Shown piece after piece: positions 53,518 through 62,912 of a DNA stretch of 64,000 nt. The DNA lies in contig NZ_FOIB01000012.1 of the NCBI RefSeq assembly GCF_900111765.1, positions 186,001 to 250,000 on the forward strand, written 5' to 3'. Within the stretch, counting starts at the first letter, position 1. The number at the start of each line of letters is the position of its first letter. A program made the translations under genes and the position numbers. The notes below the pieces were generated by a model. It saw only the letters and a program-made list of their open reading frames with translations, did no database searches and was not told the origin of the DNA. This DNA is from Myxococcus fulvus. GTDB taxonomy: Bacteria > Myxococcota > Myxococcia > Myxococcales > Myxococcaceae.

Positions 53518-56412
53518 CTACTCGTTCGCCGTGCCCGTGTTGAGGAACTGGATGACCTGGGCCTGGGCCGTGTCACGCACGGAGCGGAGCATGGCGTTGC
53601 CGGGGTCCTGTGCGTTGATGATGAGCAGGAACGCGTGGCGCGCGGACGTGGGCAGGAAGTCGACCTGCGCCATGTAGCTCTGCACCGTGCGCGGAGCTTC
53701 CGGGTCGCGGTTGGCGGAGGCGATGAGGCCCTGCGTCACCGGGTTCGGAATCACCTCGTCACCCTGGATGTACTGGATGAACGCCTCGCGCCCGGCCGGG
53801 GCCTTGTCGAAGTTCTCCAGGTACCAGCCGTAGTTGCGAGGACCGGCCGGGTCCAGGATGGTGCGAGCCAGGACGATGAACTCGTCGAAGCCGGGGGTGC
53901 CGGAGACGCGGCCCACGGACTCGAGGAAGGACAGGAAGCCCTCGCGGCGCGCGACGAACGTCGGGTTGGTGGACGTCAGGAGCGTGTCCACCAGGTCACC
54001 GCCCGGGACGTTGAGGGCGACGCGGCGCATGCGCTCGTTGACGGACGCGGACAGGGTGCCCTGGAAGCCGCCCAGGCTCTGGCCCACGTAGTCCACCGAG
54101 CTGGTGTCGAGGAAGCGGCCCTCGGACATCCCGTTGAGCATTCCGCGCAGGCCGTCGCTGGCCAGCACGCGGGTGAACTGGGAGATGTCCAGCACGTGGT
54201 GACGGAAGTTGTCACGCGTGGCGAACAGGTTGGTGAGGTTGAGGAAGTTCCAGCTGGAGACGACCGGGGGGCCGCCCGCGGAGGCGCGGCGGAAGTCGCC
54301 ACCCTCGCACTTGCCATTGTTGAGGCACACGCCCTGGCCGGCGCCGGCGCACACCGCGTCACCACCCGCCAGCGGGTTGCAGGCGATGGCCGTGTCCGGC
54401 GCGACGCAGCGGCCGAAGGTGGCGCTGCCCGGCGTCACGTCACAGGTGCCGGTGGCGCAGGCCATGTCCGGCGTGGTGATGGGGCCCGTGCCGGAGGCGG
54501 CGGTGATGCCCGCGCAGCTGGTGCGCTCGCCGTGGAACACGGTGTCGATGGCGGCCACCGCGTAGCCGGCCGCGTTGAGCTTGTTGGCGATGGCCAGCAC
54601 GTCCGTGCGGTTGCCGCCCAGGCCGTGGCCGAAGACGACCGTCCGGTAGCCGGCGGCGTTCGTCGGAGCCGCGGCCGGCAGGATGAGCAGGAACGGGATG
54701 TGGTCCAGGTGCTGGGGACGCGCGGGGTTGAGCGCGCCGTTGGTGTCATCCAGGAGGAAGGGCGACAGGAACGTGCCGGCGACGGCGCGGCCCACGGACT
54801 CGTGCTCCAGGCTGAGCGCCTCCATGGCGCCGATGATGTTGGCCGTCTGGTCCACCAGGGACACCGGGGAGTCCGGCAGCGGCGCGGCGGGCGCCTTGTG
54901 CAGCGACTCCAGCACGGTGCGCGTGCTCTGGGTGGTGAAGGCCCACGCCAGCAGGATGTCCTTGCGCGCGATGCCGTTGGCGGCCAGCGCGTCGAACAGG
55001 GGCTTCATGGCGGCGCGGGCGGGCTCCACCGCGGCGGCGGTGGCGTTCGGCACGGCGGCCACCTGGCTCTTGCCGTCCACGAACAGCGGCGCGGAGAGCT
55101 TCATCAGGGCCTGGGCGGCGGGGACCGCGACGGCGCGGGCCTTGGCGCCCTCGGCGGCCTGCTCCTTCACGCCGCGCAGCACCACCACGGCGTACTGGCT
55201 GGCGGGGTCGAGCGGAATCTCGGGGATGATCTGCAGCTGCTGGGGCGCGGGGTCCGCGGCCGAGCCGTCCCGCTTGGCGCTGGACACGCAGTTGATGCAG
55301 ACCTTGACCTTGGGCTGGTTGCCGCCCGGGGTCAGCTTGACGAACAGCACCTGCTTGCCGAGCGCGACGGTGGCCGGGTCGACCTTCAGGTCACCCTCGA
55401 TGATGCCGCGGGTGGCGCCGTTCTCGGAGATGATGGGCGCCGTGGTGGACCAGCCATCCAGGGTGTTCAGGCCCTTGATGAGGTCCTGCACCGTGCCCGT
55501 GCCCGGGGGGACCGGCAGGTTCAGGTGCGCGGGGGCGGTGGCCGTGCGCGGCACGCGCAAGAGGTCGTTGGGGAAGGGGATGATGCTGTTCGTGGGGTCG
55601 AACGTCATCTCCGGCTGGTTCATGATGCTGAACGTCCAGGCCAGCACCAGGTCGTTGCGGTCCAGGCCGTTCTGCGCGGACACCAGGTCCAGCAGGGGCG
55701 CGTAGCCCCGGCGCATCTGCTCCAGGCGCTTGGCGCTGTTGAGCTGGTCCGCCAGGCGCGCGGCCGGGTCACGCTCCGTGGAGGGGATGAGCTCCGTGGC
55801 GAGCGTGCAGTTGTCGGAGGCCAGGTTGTTGTCGGGACAGTTGACCAGCGGCAGCGTGGAGCTGGCGAGCGACCAGGTCGCGGTGCCGATGATGGACTTG
55901 CCGTCCTTGGTCTTCACGCCCTTGTCGCCGCCCACGATGACGACGGCGTACTTGCCGCCCTTGGGCCAGCCCTGGGGCTGCGGAGGGATGACGGTGATCT
56001 GCCCCGTCTCCTCGCGGTAGCCGATGGTCGGCGTGACGGGGCCGGTGACGGCCGCCGACAGGTTGAGGAACTTGACCGTCGACGCGTTCACCGTGTTCAC
56101 GTCGAGGTTCTTCACCACCGTGGTGGCGATGGCGGACGTGGGGAAGCCGTTGAGCGTGTTGAGGTAGTCCCGCGTGAACTCCTGCTCCGCGGCGGGCGTG
56201 TTCGGGTTGACCGGAGCGTTGACGATGGGGTCGCCATTCGCATCCACCCCCACGGCCAGGTCATTCGGAGAGGGGACGACGGCCGGCGAAGCGGAGGGGT
56301 CGAACTCCGCGACCTGCACATCGGCCGGGTTGACCGCCGGGTCCTGCGCGATCTCTGGATCACACGCTACCGTGCCCAGGGCCAGAGCCCCGAGGAACAA
56401 CGCCTTTTTCAT
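53518..56412 (-). CDS. Surface lipase-like lipoprotein (alpha/beta hydrolase)
   Basis: This 964-residue lipoprotein (MKKALFLGALALGTVACDPE, Cys at the lipobox) has N-terminal Ig-like and bacterial virulence lipase-like segments (TIGYREETGQITVIPPQPQGWPKGGKYAVVIVGG). The alpha/beta hydrolase domain has the oxyanion region VVFGHGLGGN (His596) and nucleophile Ser779 in YVGQSLGGF. A Cys-rich insert (about 620-690) is present. It would hydrolyse lipids on the cell surface. GGAGGGGG precedes ATG 56412. The FadL-type gene follows. Confidence 0.85.
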   Translation of the reverse strand: MKKALFLGALALGTVACDPEIAQDPAVNPADVQVAEFDPSASPAVVPSPNDLAVGVDANGDPIVNAPVNPNTPAAEQEFTRDYLNTLNGFPTSAIATTVVKNLDVNTVNASTVKFLNLSAAVTGPVTPTIGYREETGQITVIPPQPQGWPKGGKYAVVIVGGDKGVKTKDGKSIIGTATWSLASSTLPLVNCPDNNLASDNCTLATELIPSTERDPAARLADQLNSAKRLEQMRRGYAPLLDLVSAQNGLDRNDLVLAWTFSIMNQPEMTFDPTNSIIPFPNDLLRVPRTATAPAHLNLPVPPGTGTVQDLIKGLNTLDGWSTTAPIISENGATRGIIEGDLKVDPATVALGKQVLFVKLTPGGNQPKVKVCINCVSSAKRDGSAADPAPQQLQIIPEIPLDPASQYAVVVLRGVKEQAAEGAKARAVAVPAAQALMKLSAPLFVDGKSQVAAVPNATAAAVEPARAAMKPLFDALAANGIARKDILLAWAFTTQSTRTVLESLHKAPAAPLPDSPVSLVDQTANIIGAMEALSLEHESVGRAVAGTFLSPFLLDDTNGALNPARPQHLDHIPFLLILPAAAPTNAAGYRTVVFGHGLGGNRTDVLAIANKLNAAGYAVAAIDTVFHGERTSCAGITAASGTGPITTPDMACATGTCDVTPGSATFGRCVAPDTAIACNPLAGGDAVCAGAGQGVCLNNGKCEGGDFRRASAGGPPVVSSWNFLNLTNLFATRDNFRHHVLDISQFTRVLASDGLRGMLNGMSEGRFLDTSSVDYVGQSLGGFQGTLSASVNERMRRVALNVPGGDLVDTLLTSTNPTFVARREGFLSFLESVGRVSGTPGFDEFIVLARTILDPAGPRNYGWYLENFDKAPAGREAFIQYIQGDEVIPNPVTQGLIASANRDPEAPRTVQSYMAQVDFLPTSARHAFLLIINAQDPGNAMLRSVRDTAQAQVIQFLNTGTANE

Positions 56413-56604
56413 GGATACAACCCCCTCCGAGTCCAAGTTTGGACTGCAGGACTAGGTGACAGTCGCGTGGCGTACCACGTAAGTGGGTTGGCCGAAAGCG
56501 ATGGGACTTGACGCGTCGTGTCAGTCATGCACGGCCGTATGCCCGAGTGGCACCGTCTGTCTTTGACACACTGCGCCGGGCTCGAACACCGCTACGCTAA
56601 GCGG

Positions 56605-57129
56605 ATGAACCGACTGCTGAGTGTGCTGGTGACGTGCGTGGCGATGGTGGCGTCGGCCCAGGAGGCCGGAGGGCTGACGTGGACGGCGCCGAAGGAGTGG
56701 GAAGCGCAGGGTGAGCGGCCGATGCGCGCGGCGACGTACAAGCTGCCGGCGGCGAAGGGCGACACGGAGGGGGGCGAGCTGGCGGTGTTCTACTTCGGCC
56801 AGGGCCAGGGCGGCGCGGTGGACGCCAACGTGAAGCGGTGGCTGGGCCAGTTCCAGACGGCGGATGGCAAGCCGGTGGACAAGGTGGCCAAGACGAAGAC
56901 GGAGAAGCTCAACGGCATGCCGGTGACGACGGTGGACGTGAAGGGCACGTACGCGGGCGGCGGCCCGATGATGGGCCCGTCCACGCCCAAGCCCGGCTAC
57001 CGCCTGCTGGGCGCCATCGTCGAGGGGCCCGAGGGCGCGCTGTTCTTCAAGCTCACCGGGCCGGAGAAGAGCGTGGCGGCGTCGGAGAAGGCCTTCCGCA
57101 AGCTGCTCGAGTCCGTGAAGAAGAAGTAG
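56605..57129 (+). CDS. Small secreted protein, unknown family
   Basis: This 174-residue protein has a signal peptide (MNRLLSVLVTCVAMVASAQ). The mature part begins GGLTWTAPKEWEAQGERPMRAATYKLPAAKG and ends KAFRKLLESVKKK. The pattern of a beta-rich domain with GELAVFYFGQGQGGAV and PGYRLLGAIVEGPEGALFFKLTGPE recurs in other exported myxobacterial proteins, but I cannot name it. ATG 56605 starts at the signal. The gene is divergent from the lipase. Confidence 0.75.
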   Translation: MNRLLSVLVTCVAMVASAQEAGGLTWTAPKEWEAQGERPMRAATYKLPAAKGDTEGGELAVFYFGQGQGGAVDANVKRWLGQFQTADGKPVDKVAKTKTEKLNGMPVTTVDVKGTYAGGGPMMGPSTPKPGYRLLGAIVEGPEGALFFKLTGPEKSVAASEKAFRKLLESVKKK

Positions 57130-57140
57130 CGGCGCTGCCC

Positions 57141-57186
57141 GCGTGAGACATGTTTCAGGCCCGAGGGCGTGTCACATGTCTCACGC
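57141..57186. terminator. 13-bp perfect inverted repeat between convergent genes
   Basis: GCGTGAGACATGT (57141-57153) is exactly complementary to ACATGTCTCACGC (57174-57186). The 20-nt loop itself holds GCCCGAGGGC. It lies between the end of the small secreted gene and the end of the OmpA-family gene, so a bidirectional terminator fits, though a protein-binding site is possible. Confidence 0.5.
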
Positions 57187-57198
57187 GTGTATCGGCTT

Positions 57199-58014
57199 TC
57201 AGCGCGTGTCGCGCGCCGTCCTCACGCCGGCCTTCTTCGCCGCGAGGTCGGGGATGAGCAGGACTTCGATGCGGCGGTTGCGCGCGCGGCCCTGCGGGGT
57301 GGCGTTGGCGGAGATGGGGCGCATCTCGCCATAGCCCGCGGCGAGCATCCGGCGCGCCGGCACGTTGCCGTGCTCCTGGAGGAAGCGCACCACGTTGACG
57401 GCGCGCGCCACGGACAGCTCCCAGTTGGTGGGGAAGGTGGTCTGCAGCTTCTGCGACGGCGGCGAGTCGTCCGTGTGGCCCGACACCTGGATGGCCTTGT
57501 CATCCACCTTGGCCAAGACGCCGCCCAGCCGCTTGAGGACCTCCTGGCCGCGCTTGCTGATGCTCGCGTCGCCGGAGTCGAAGAGCACCTTGTCCACCAG
57601 GTCCACCTGGATGCGGCCCTGGGCCTGCGACAGCTTGATGGCGCCCTCGGCGATTTCCGCCTTCATCTTGTCCTGCAGGTCATCGTAGGTGGCCTTGAGC
57701 TTGGCCAGCTCCGCCTCCTGCTCCTGCACCGTCTGGCTGAGCTGCTCCTTCTCCGTGCTGAGCTGCTCCTTCTCCGTCGTCAGCTTCGTGTGCTCGGTCT
57801 GCAGCGCCGTGAGCTTCTCCTCGGCCTGCTGACGGGCCGCGTCCGCGTCACGGGCGCGCGCGGTGGCCTCGTCCGCCGCCTTGCGCGCCTCCTCCGCCTG
57901 CGCCTGGGCCTGCACCGAGCCGCGATGCGCCAGGTACAGCACGCCGCCCGCGAGCAGCACCACCAGCACCGTCACCAGCCAGGGCACCCAGGCCCGCCCT
58001 CGCTCCGCTTGCAT
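57199..58014 (-). CDS. OmpA/MotB-family protein with coiled coil
   Basis: This 271-residue protein has an N-terminal membrane anchor (about residues 10-30, WLVTVLVVLLAGGVLYLAH), a coiled coil (about 35-120) with the repeat TEKEQLSTEKEQLS, and a C-terminal OmpA-like peptidoglycan-binding domain (DKVLFDSGDASISKRGQEVL, SGHTDD, NWELSVARAVNVVRFL, NRRIEVLLIP). It would tether to peptidoglycan. No MotA partner is nearby. ATG 58014 follows GGAGG. It lies 131 nt downstream of the patatin gene. Confidence 0.88.
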   Translation of the reverse strand: MQAERGRAWVPWLVTVLVVLLAGGVLYLAHRGSVQAQAQAEEARKAADEATARARDADAARQQAEEKLTALQTEHTKLTTEKEQLSTEKEQLSQTVQEQEAELAKLKATYDDLQDKMKAEIAEGAIKLSQAQGRIQVDLVDKVLFDSGDASISKRGQEVLKRLGGVLAKVDDKAIQVSGHTDDSPPSQKLQTTFPTNWELSVARAVNVVRFLQEHGNVPARRMLAAGYGEMRPISANATPQGRARNRRIEVLLIPDLAAKKAGVRTARDTR

Positions 58015-58145
58015 TCAGGACCTCCAAGGGGATGTTCCTGAAACACCGTAATGACGACACCCGGGTGCGCAGCAAGGCGCCCCGGGTGGGTCCAGGTATC
58101 CGGAGGTTCAAGGTTGCAGTCGGGGCGCAAACCCCGCACCGCGCG

Positions 58146-60140
58146 TCAGAACGGGAGCCAGGAGGGCCGCACGCTGCGCACGTCGCTGAGGACGTGGGAC
58201 AGCTGCGCGTCGAAGTCCTTGAACGTCTGTCCATCCAACCAGAGGGCTTCAATCTGTTTCTGACCGAGCCGGACCTCGTGACGTTTGCCATTGGCGGCGG
58301 TGGCGACGACGGTGTCCCCGCCGCTGTACGTCACCTGGAACTTCTCGCCCCAGATCTGGACGTCCTCGCTGAACTTCAGGTCCTTGGGGACCTGGGTGAC
58401 GAGGTTGGTGCCGCGCGAGCCGGGGACCTTCATGTCGTCCATGAACTCGCGCAGGAAGTCGCGCGTCACCTGGCGCGTCTGCTGGTCCAGCTTGGGGTCC
58501 ACCTTGGCGTCGTAGCCGAAGCCCAGGATGGTGTTCTCCTGCTTGGGGTCGTCCAGGTTCCAGGTGGGCACGGCGAGCATGAACTGGTTGGCGCCGGGCC
58601 TGGCCTTGTCGCGCCAGTCCTGGGCCTCGGTGGCGTTGTCCTTGAGCATCGCGTAGCCGTTGAAGCCGTTCCAGATGGCGTCATCGGTGTCGAGCTGGCC
58701 GGTGGGCAGCGGCTTGGGCTGCGCGGTGCCGTTGGACGGGTGCGTGCCGCCGCGCGGCTGCAGCGACGCGCCAATCTGCGGCAGGTCATTCTTCGCGTAG
58801 CCCATGGGCAGGTTGTCCAGCGTGCCGCCGTCCACCAGGTGCATCTGCCGGCCGGTGACGGGGTCCACCACCTGCACCGGCTCGAACACGCCGGGGATGG
58901 CCATGGAGGCGCGCATGGCGAGCGCCACGGGCGTGTCCGGCGTGGTCTCCTGGCTGAAGACGAAGATGCGGTCCTGCGCGCTCTTGAAGCCGCCGTCCGG
59001 CACCGCGCTGTCGTAGGCCTTGGCGGCGACCAGCTGCAGGGGAATCTTCAGGTCCGCGAAGGTGACGGGCCGGTCGGTGATTCCGGTCAGCTCGCGCAGC
59101 TTCTGGTCGAACATGTCGAACGCGGCCTGGCCATCCAGGAGGCCTCCGTCGTTCAGGTCCAGGTCGAAGTCATACAGCTGGCCCAGGCGCGGGTCCTTGG
59201 CCACGTCTTCAATCTGCTGCGGCGTGGCGCCCGTGGCGGCGAACGCGGCGGCGATGGAGCCCGCGGACGTGCCCGTCAGGCTCACCGGCACCACGCCCAT
59301 GTCCCGCATCTCCGCGAACATGGCCGCGTAGCGCTTGCCCTTGCCACCACCGCCCTCCAGGCTCAGGTGCACGCCCATGGGCTCGCCGCCCTGCACCGGC
59401 ATCCCCGCCTCGGCGCGGTTCTGCGCGACGGAGGCGGTGTACTCGGCGGCCTTCTTCGCGTCGCCACCCGACACGATGTCCAGCGCGGAGGGCGGCTTCG
59501 TCACCGGCGTGCCCGTGGGGAAGCGGCTCGCGTGGACCTGGCCGCCGGGCAGCTCCTTGGCGAGGAACTGGGGGTCCAACCACAGCGAGCCCGGGCGCGG
59601 CGCGGTGGCGCGCGTGTAGCCCGTCGTCTGGGTGAGCCGCGCCTCCGCCTGCTCCAGCGCGGCCTTCACTTGCGCATGGCGCGGGTGCGTGGAGGGCAGC
59701 ATGTCCAGCTGCGCGGCCAGCGAGCGCACCTGGCCGAGCGTGTCGCGGAAGTCCTTCGTCTGGGCGACGAGCTCCTTGCCCTGCTTGTCGTCGATCTTGG
59801 GCGGCAGGATGCGCTCGAGCACCTTGCGCAAATCCCCCAGGTCGACCTGCAGCAGCTTGTCGAACGGAATCTGGAGCGGCTTGCCCGTGAGGGTGATGCC
59901 CGCCCACGGCGCCTCGCCCGCGCCCGGCAGCTTCGGCAGGCCCAGGCGCGACAGGTCCGGCAGCTTCGCCTCGAAGCCGTCCACCAGCCGGTTGGCCTCG
60001 CGCGCGACGTTCTGCAGCCCCTGGCCCATCCGCTCGAGCAGGTTGGGCTTCGGCGCCTCCGCCGGGCGCGCGGCCACGGGCTCGGGTGTACGACGCGCCG
60101 CGGCAGACGACGTGGAGGAGGACGGGGGCTTGATGCTCAT
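58146..60140 (-). CDS. Patatin-like phospholipase without signal peptide
   Basis: This 664-residue protein has a Pro/Ala-rich N-terminus (MSIKPPSSSTSSAAARR), a helical region (about 40-170) and a patatin domain. The oxyanion motif is GGGGKG (263-268), the nucleophile Ser292 in GTSAG and the Asp in DGG (437-439); the catalytic dyad is complete. The N-terminal style resembles exported effectors of ExoU type, but no chaperone or secretion gene is adjacent. ATG 60140 follows GTGGAG. Release of fatty acids from membranes is the likely activity. Confidence 0.88.
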   Translation of the reverse strand: MSIKPPSSSTSSAAARRTPEPVAARPAEAPKPNLLERMGQGLQNVAREANRLVDGFEAKLPDLSRLGLPKLPGAGEAPWAGITLTGKPLQIPFDKLLQVDLGDLRKVLERILPPKIDDKQGKELVAQTKDFRDTLGQVRSLAAQLDMLPSTHPRHAQVKAALEQAEARLTQTTGYTRATAPRPGSLWLDPQFLAKELPGGQVHASRFPTGTPVTKPPSALDIVSGGDAKKAAEYTASVAQNRAEAGMPVQGGEPMGVHLSLEGGGGKGKRYAAMFAEMRDMGVVPVSLTGTSAGSIAAAFAATGATPQQIEDVAKDPRLGQLYDFDLDLNDGGLLDGQAAFDMFDQKLRELTGITDRPVTFADLKIPLQLVAAKAYDSAVPDGGFKSAQDRIFVFSQETTPDTPVALAMRASMAIPGVFEPVQVVDPVTGRQMHLVDGGTLDNLPMGYAKNDLPQIGASLQPRGGTHPSNGTAQPKPLPTGQLDTDDAIWNGFNGYAMLKDNATEAQDWRDKARPGANQFMLAVPTWNLDDPKQENTILGFGYDAKVDPKLDQQTRQVTRDFLREFMDDMKVPGSRGTNLVTQVPKDLKFSEDVQIWGEKFQVTYSGGDTVVATAANGKRHEVRLGQKQIEALWLDGQTFKDFDAQLSHVLSDVRSVRPSWLPF

Positions 60141-60310
60141 CGTGGTGACTCCACGGACGCGTCGAGGGGTGGCTGCGGTCGCAGGGGGATTATCGCGCAT
60201 CCGGCGTCGCGGGTTGTGTGTCGACTGGCGAACCGTCATCTGGGCCCGGCAAGGCACTTGCTACGGGGGTGGATCAGAGGCGCCTGACGCCTGCTTTCTG
60301 GAGGCCTTCC

Positions 60311-60628
60311 GTGACGATGTGCCGCAGCCCTGAGTTCGAGATGCTCGTTTCCCGCGCCGTGACGCTCTTCCCGGAGGACACCGTCCTCTCGGCGCTCCAG
60401 GTGATGCACCACCACGCGGTGCACGCGCTGTCCGTGGTGGATGGCCGTGACGGAGCGTGGCTGGGGGAGGTGTCCGAGGACGAGCTGCGCCGGCTGTCCG
60501 CCTTCGCGCCGCTGGCGCGGCTGGCTGAAATTCTGACCGCCAAGGCGCTGGCGGGGACGGAAGAAAAGACGGTGGCCCCCACGACGGCGCTGCTGCTCCA
60601 CGCGCCATCACCCCGGTGGCTGCATTGA
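60311..60628 (+). CDS. Single CBS-domain-like protein
   Basis: This 105-residue protein has one CBS-type unit: VSRAVTLFPEDTVLSALQVMHHHAVHALSVVDGRDGAWLGEVSEDEL. CBS domains usually work in pairs; the second unit is short or lacking. I chose the GTG at 60311 because GGAGG is 6 nt upstream; ATG 60317 is close. It could bind a nucleotide as a dimer. The gene is divergent from the patatin gene. Confidence 0.65.
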   Translation: MTMCRSPEFEMLVSRAVTLFPEDTVLSALQVMHHHAVHALSVVDGRDGAWLGEVSEDELRRLSAFAPLARLAEILTAKALAGTEEKTVAPTTALLLHAPSPRWLH

Positions 60629-60885
60629 AGCGCGCCAGGCCCTCCGGGCCCCGAGCAGGGGAGGCAAGCCTCCGGGGTGGTGCGAACGAGCAGGCGGGCC
60701 AGGTGTCTGAAGAGGGCGCACGCTCCAGCTCTCGTCGCTCGGAGGATGCGCGGGAAGTGACTGGGGGCCGGCTGACGGCTCGCACCGAGGGGTGGGCTCA
60801 AAATCCCCAAGGGAGGTCACAGCCTGTTCACGGTGGCCCCGGGCCAAGAGGCACTCGATTCCCCGGGGGACGGAGGAGGCTTGGT

Positions 60886-61584
60886 ATGAAGGCAGTGGCG
60901 ATCATCCTCGCAGCGGGCGAGGCCCGGCGGATGGCCCACCCCAAGGCGCTCATCCTGCACGAAGGCGACAAGAGCTTCCTTCAGTCGCTGGCGTCGACCT
61001 TCGTCAAGGCGGGCTGTCTGGTGATGGGTGTGGTGGGGAAGGACGCGGAGGCCATTCGCAAGCAGCATCCAGGGATGGACCTCCGGGAGTCCGAGCAGTG
61101 GCGGGACAGCCAGATGGCCTCGGTGAAGACGGGGCTGGACGCGGCGCTGGCGGAGGGGGCGGACGTGGTGGTGCTGCACCCGGTGGACATGCCGGCGCTC
61201 AGGACCAACACGGTGAAGTCGATGCTCAAGTTGATGGGGGACTCGGACGAGATGCTGCGTCCGGAGTTCGAGGGCGCGCCGGGCTGGCCGGTGATGATGT
61301 CGCGCGGGATGGCGGAAAAGCTGCGCGCGGCGGACGGCGAGCAGCTGGAGGCGGTGCTCAAGGGCATGCGCGTGCGCCGGGTGCCCATGAAGGACCCGGG
61401 GGTGCTGGTGAACATCAACGCGCCGGAGACGTACGAGCGGCTGTTCGGCTCGGCGCCGACGCTCGCGCCCCCGCCCGCGCCGCCCAAGCGCAAGGGCAGT
61501 GGCAAGCGGGGCTCGGGGCTCACCACGGTGTCGGACGTCGGCGAGGGCTCCTCGGCGCCCATGGCCGCGGCGTCGGACGAGTAG
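60886..61584 (+). CDS. MobA-like nucleotidyltransferase
   Basis: This 232-residue protein starts VAIILAAGEARRMAHPKALILHEGDKSFL, the NTP-transferase signature (LAAG..RM...K). DVVVLHPVDMPAL is the metal-binding segment. The family includes MobA and MocA, which make molybdenum cofactor dinucleotides. The C-terminal 45 residues are basic and Ser/Gly/Pro-rich. ATG 60886 follows GGAGGAGG. No Moco genes are nearby. Confidence 0.82.
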   Translation: MKAVAIILAAGEARRMAHPKALILHEGDKSFLQSLASTFVKAGCLVMGVVGKDAEAIRKQHPGMDLRESEQWRDSQMASVKTGLDAALAEGADVVVLHPVDMPALRTNTVKSMLKLMGDSDEMLRPEFEGAPGWPVMMSRGMAEKLRAADGEQLEAVLKGMRVRRVPMKDPGVLVNINAPETYERLFGSAPTLAPPPAPPKRKGSGKRGSGLTTVSDVGEGSSAPMAAASDE

Positions 61585-61599
61585 TCGGAGCAGGGGGTC

Positions 61600-61626
61600 G
61601 GAGCCTTCCTCGTGGAAGGTGGCTCC
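61600..61626. terminator. Bulged hairpin at convergent junction
   Basis: GGAGCC TTCC (61600-61609) pairs with GGAA and GGCTCC (61614-61626) with a GGT bulge and a TCGT loop. It lies between the nucleotidyltransferase gene and the convergent outer-membrane-like gene. The terminator role is tentative. Confidence 0.45.
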
Positions 61627-61681
61627 GGCCTGTCGTCGTCGCGCGCTGGGCGGCGAGCGCTCGCCCATCGCGCGCGGGAGG

Positions 61682-62617
61682 TCAGAAGGTGAGGCCCAGG
61701 CCGAAGTAGGGCCCGCCGAAGCCTTCTTCATGCTCGACGCCGTCCACGTGTCCGGCGTCGTTGAGGTACAGCGCGCGCCAGCCGCCGCGCACGTTGAAGC
61801 CGCCCAGGTGCGCCGCCAGGCCCGCCTGGATGTCCACCTGTCGATGCGGGAAGGGCGTGGCGTTGAGCCGTGCCTCCACGTCCAGGGGGGACGCGCCGAT
61901 GCACGCCTCCACGGACGCGCCGAAGCTGGGCCCCACGAAGATGATGCTGGGGGCGTGCGCGCTCGACAGGCCCGCCTCCACGCGCATCCGGCCCCGGGCG
62001 CTGGCCCACAGCGCCGCCGTCAGTCGCGCGCTCAACAGGGTGATGCGGTCCTGCGTGTCGGAGCCGTCCTCGGCCTTCAGGGACAGGCCGGTGAGGCGCG
62101 TGTCCACGCCCAGCCGCCGTCCCTCCATGGCCATGAACACGCCCATGCCGCTGCCGTCCTTGAGCCACTCCGCCTGCGCGCCCATGCGCACCAGCAGGGG
62201 CACCGGCTCGTCGCGCCGGCGCGTGGTGCTCGCGCTGGAGCGCAGCGTGGACGTGCCCGTCGCCGCGGCGCCCACGCCCACGAGCGCGCCCGTCACCGGG
62301 GCCCTCGCGCGCCTGCGTCGCCTCCAGGGCGCGTCATCGTCATGGGCGCGCGGGGGCTTCGTGTCGATGGCCGTCGCCGGGTGGGCCGAGGGCGCGTCGT
62401 CGCGAGCCTGTCCCCCGGGGGAGGCGGGGTGCTCGCGGCGCGGCGCCTCGCGGCGGGGACGGGAGGGGGCGGGGGACGACGAGGAGGAGCGCTTGCCGAA
62501 GCGGGCCTCGGCGAGGGCCGGCTCCAGCAGGACGGTGGCGGCGAGCACACAGCCCAGCACGGCCTTGGATGAGGGCAAGGTGCACTCCTCGGGGACGGGG
62601 ACGACGGGGAGCGACAT
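61682..62617 (-). CDS. Outer-membrane-like beta-rich protein, paralogue A
   Basis: This 311-residue protein has a hydrophobic start (CVLAATVLLEPALAEA, about residues 23-38), a basic Arg-rich linker (about 48-112) and a beta-rich C-terminal domain (about 140-311) with MAMEGRRLGVDTRLTGLSLKAEDGSDTQDRITLL and a final GFGGPYFGLGLTF. The closing aromatic residue fits an outer-membrane barrel. The C-terminal region is similar to the gene at 63313-64000. The function is unknown. Confidence 0.75.
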   Translation of the reverse strand: MSLPVVPVPEECTLPSSKAVLGCVLAATVLLEPALAEARFGKRSSSSSPAPSRPRREAPRREHPASPGGQARDDAPSAHPATAIDTKPPRAHDDDAPWRRRRRARAPVTGALVGVGAAATGTSTLRSSASTTRRRDEPVPLLVRMGAQAEWLKDGSGMGVFMAMEGRRLGVDTRLTGLSLKAEDGSDTQDRITLLSARLTAALWASARGRMRVEAGLSSAHAPSIIFVGPSFGASVEACIGASPLDVEARLNATPFPHRQVDIQAGLAAHLGGFNVRGGWRALYLNDAGHVDGVEHEEGFGGPYFGLGLTF

Positions 62618-62912
62618 TCAAGGGCGCCCGGCCCTCGCCGGCCATGGCCCCCGAGGGTGGACGGCCGTTGGCCATCCGCTGCTGTACGGCCGTGGGCAGC
62701 GCACACGGCGCCGAGTGCGCACGACGTGACAGCCGGACCACGCGAGGCTCGCGTACCCGACGCTCACACATGCGGAGCGCCCGCGCGCGGTGCATCTCCT
62801 CCCGCGGGCACCGGGCGTATCCGCCTGCTCGCGTCGTGCGGATGCTCACGGTTCGACAGTGAGGCGCGGTGTGGCGGAACGACCCGTGTCAGCCCGGGAA
62901 GGAGGCACTAGG

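Noticed and set aside
52240-56511. A 1423-codon open frame on the plus strand opposite the FadL-type and lipase genes
   Set aside because: Same artefact; it spans two real genes and the gap between them, which a single gene would not do.
56520-56605. A tRNA-like stretch (GCCCGAGTGGCA and GGGCTCGAACACC)
   Set aside because: The acceptor, D and T stems do not pair in a cloverleaf; it is a chance similarity in the leader of the small secreted gene.
58077-58128. Inverted repeat GCGCCCCG...CGGGGCGC upstream of the OmpA-family gene
   Set aside because: The loop is 36 nt and the arms only 8 bp of GC, expected by chance in this composition.
58032-60287. A 751-codon open frame opposite the patatin gene
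   Set aside because: Antisense shadow; composition is His/Arg/Leu-rich and carries no recognisable motif.
62569-62862. 97-codon frame upstream of the receiver gene
   Set aside because: Arg/Ala/Gly-rich composition with no start support; looks like non-coding leader sequence.
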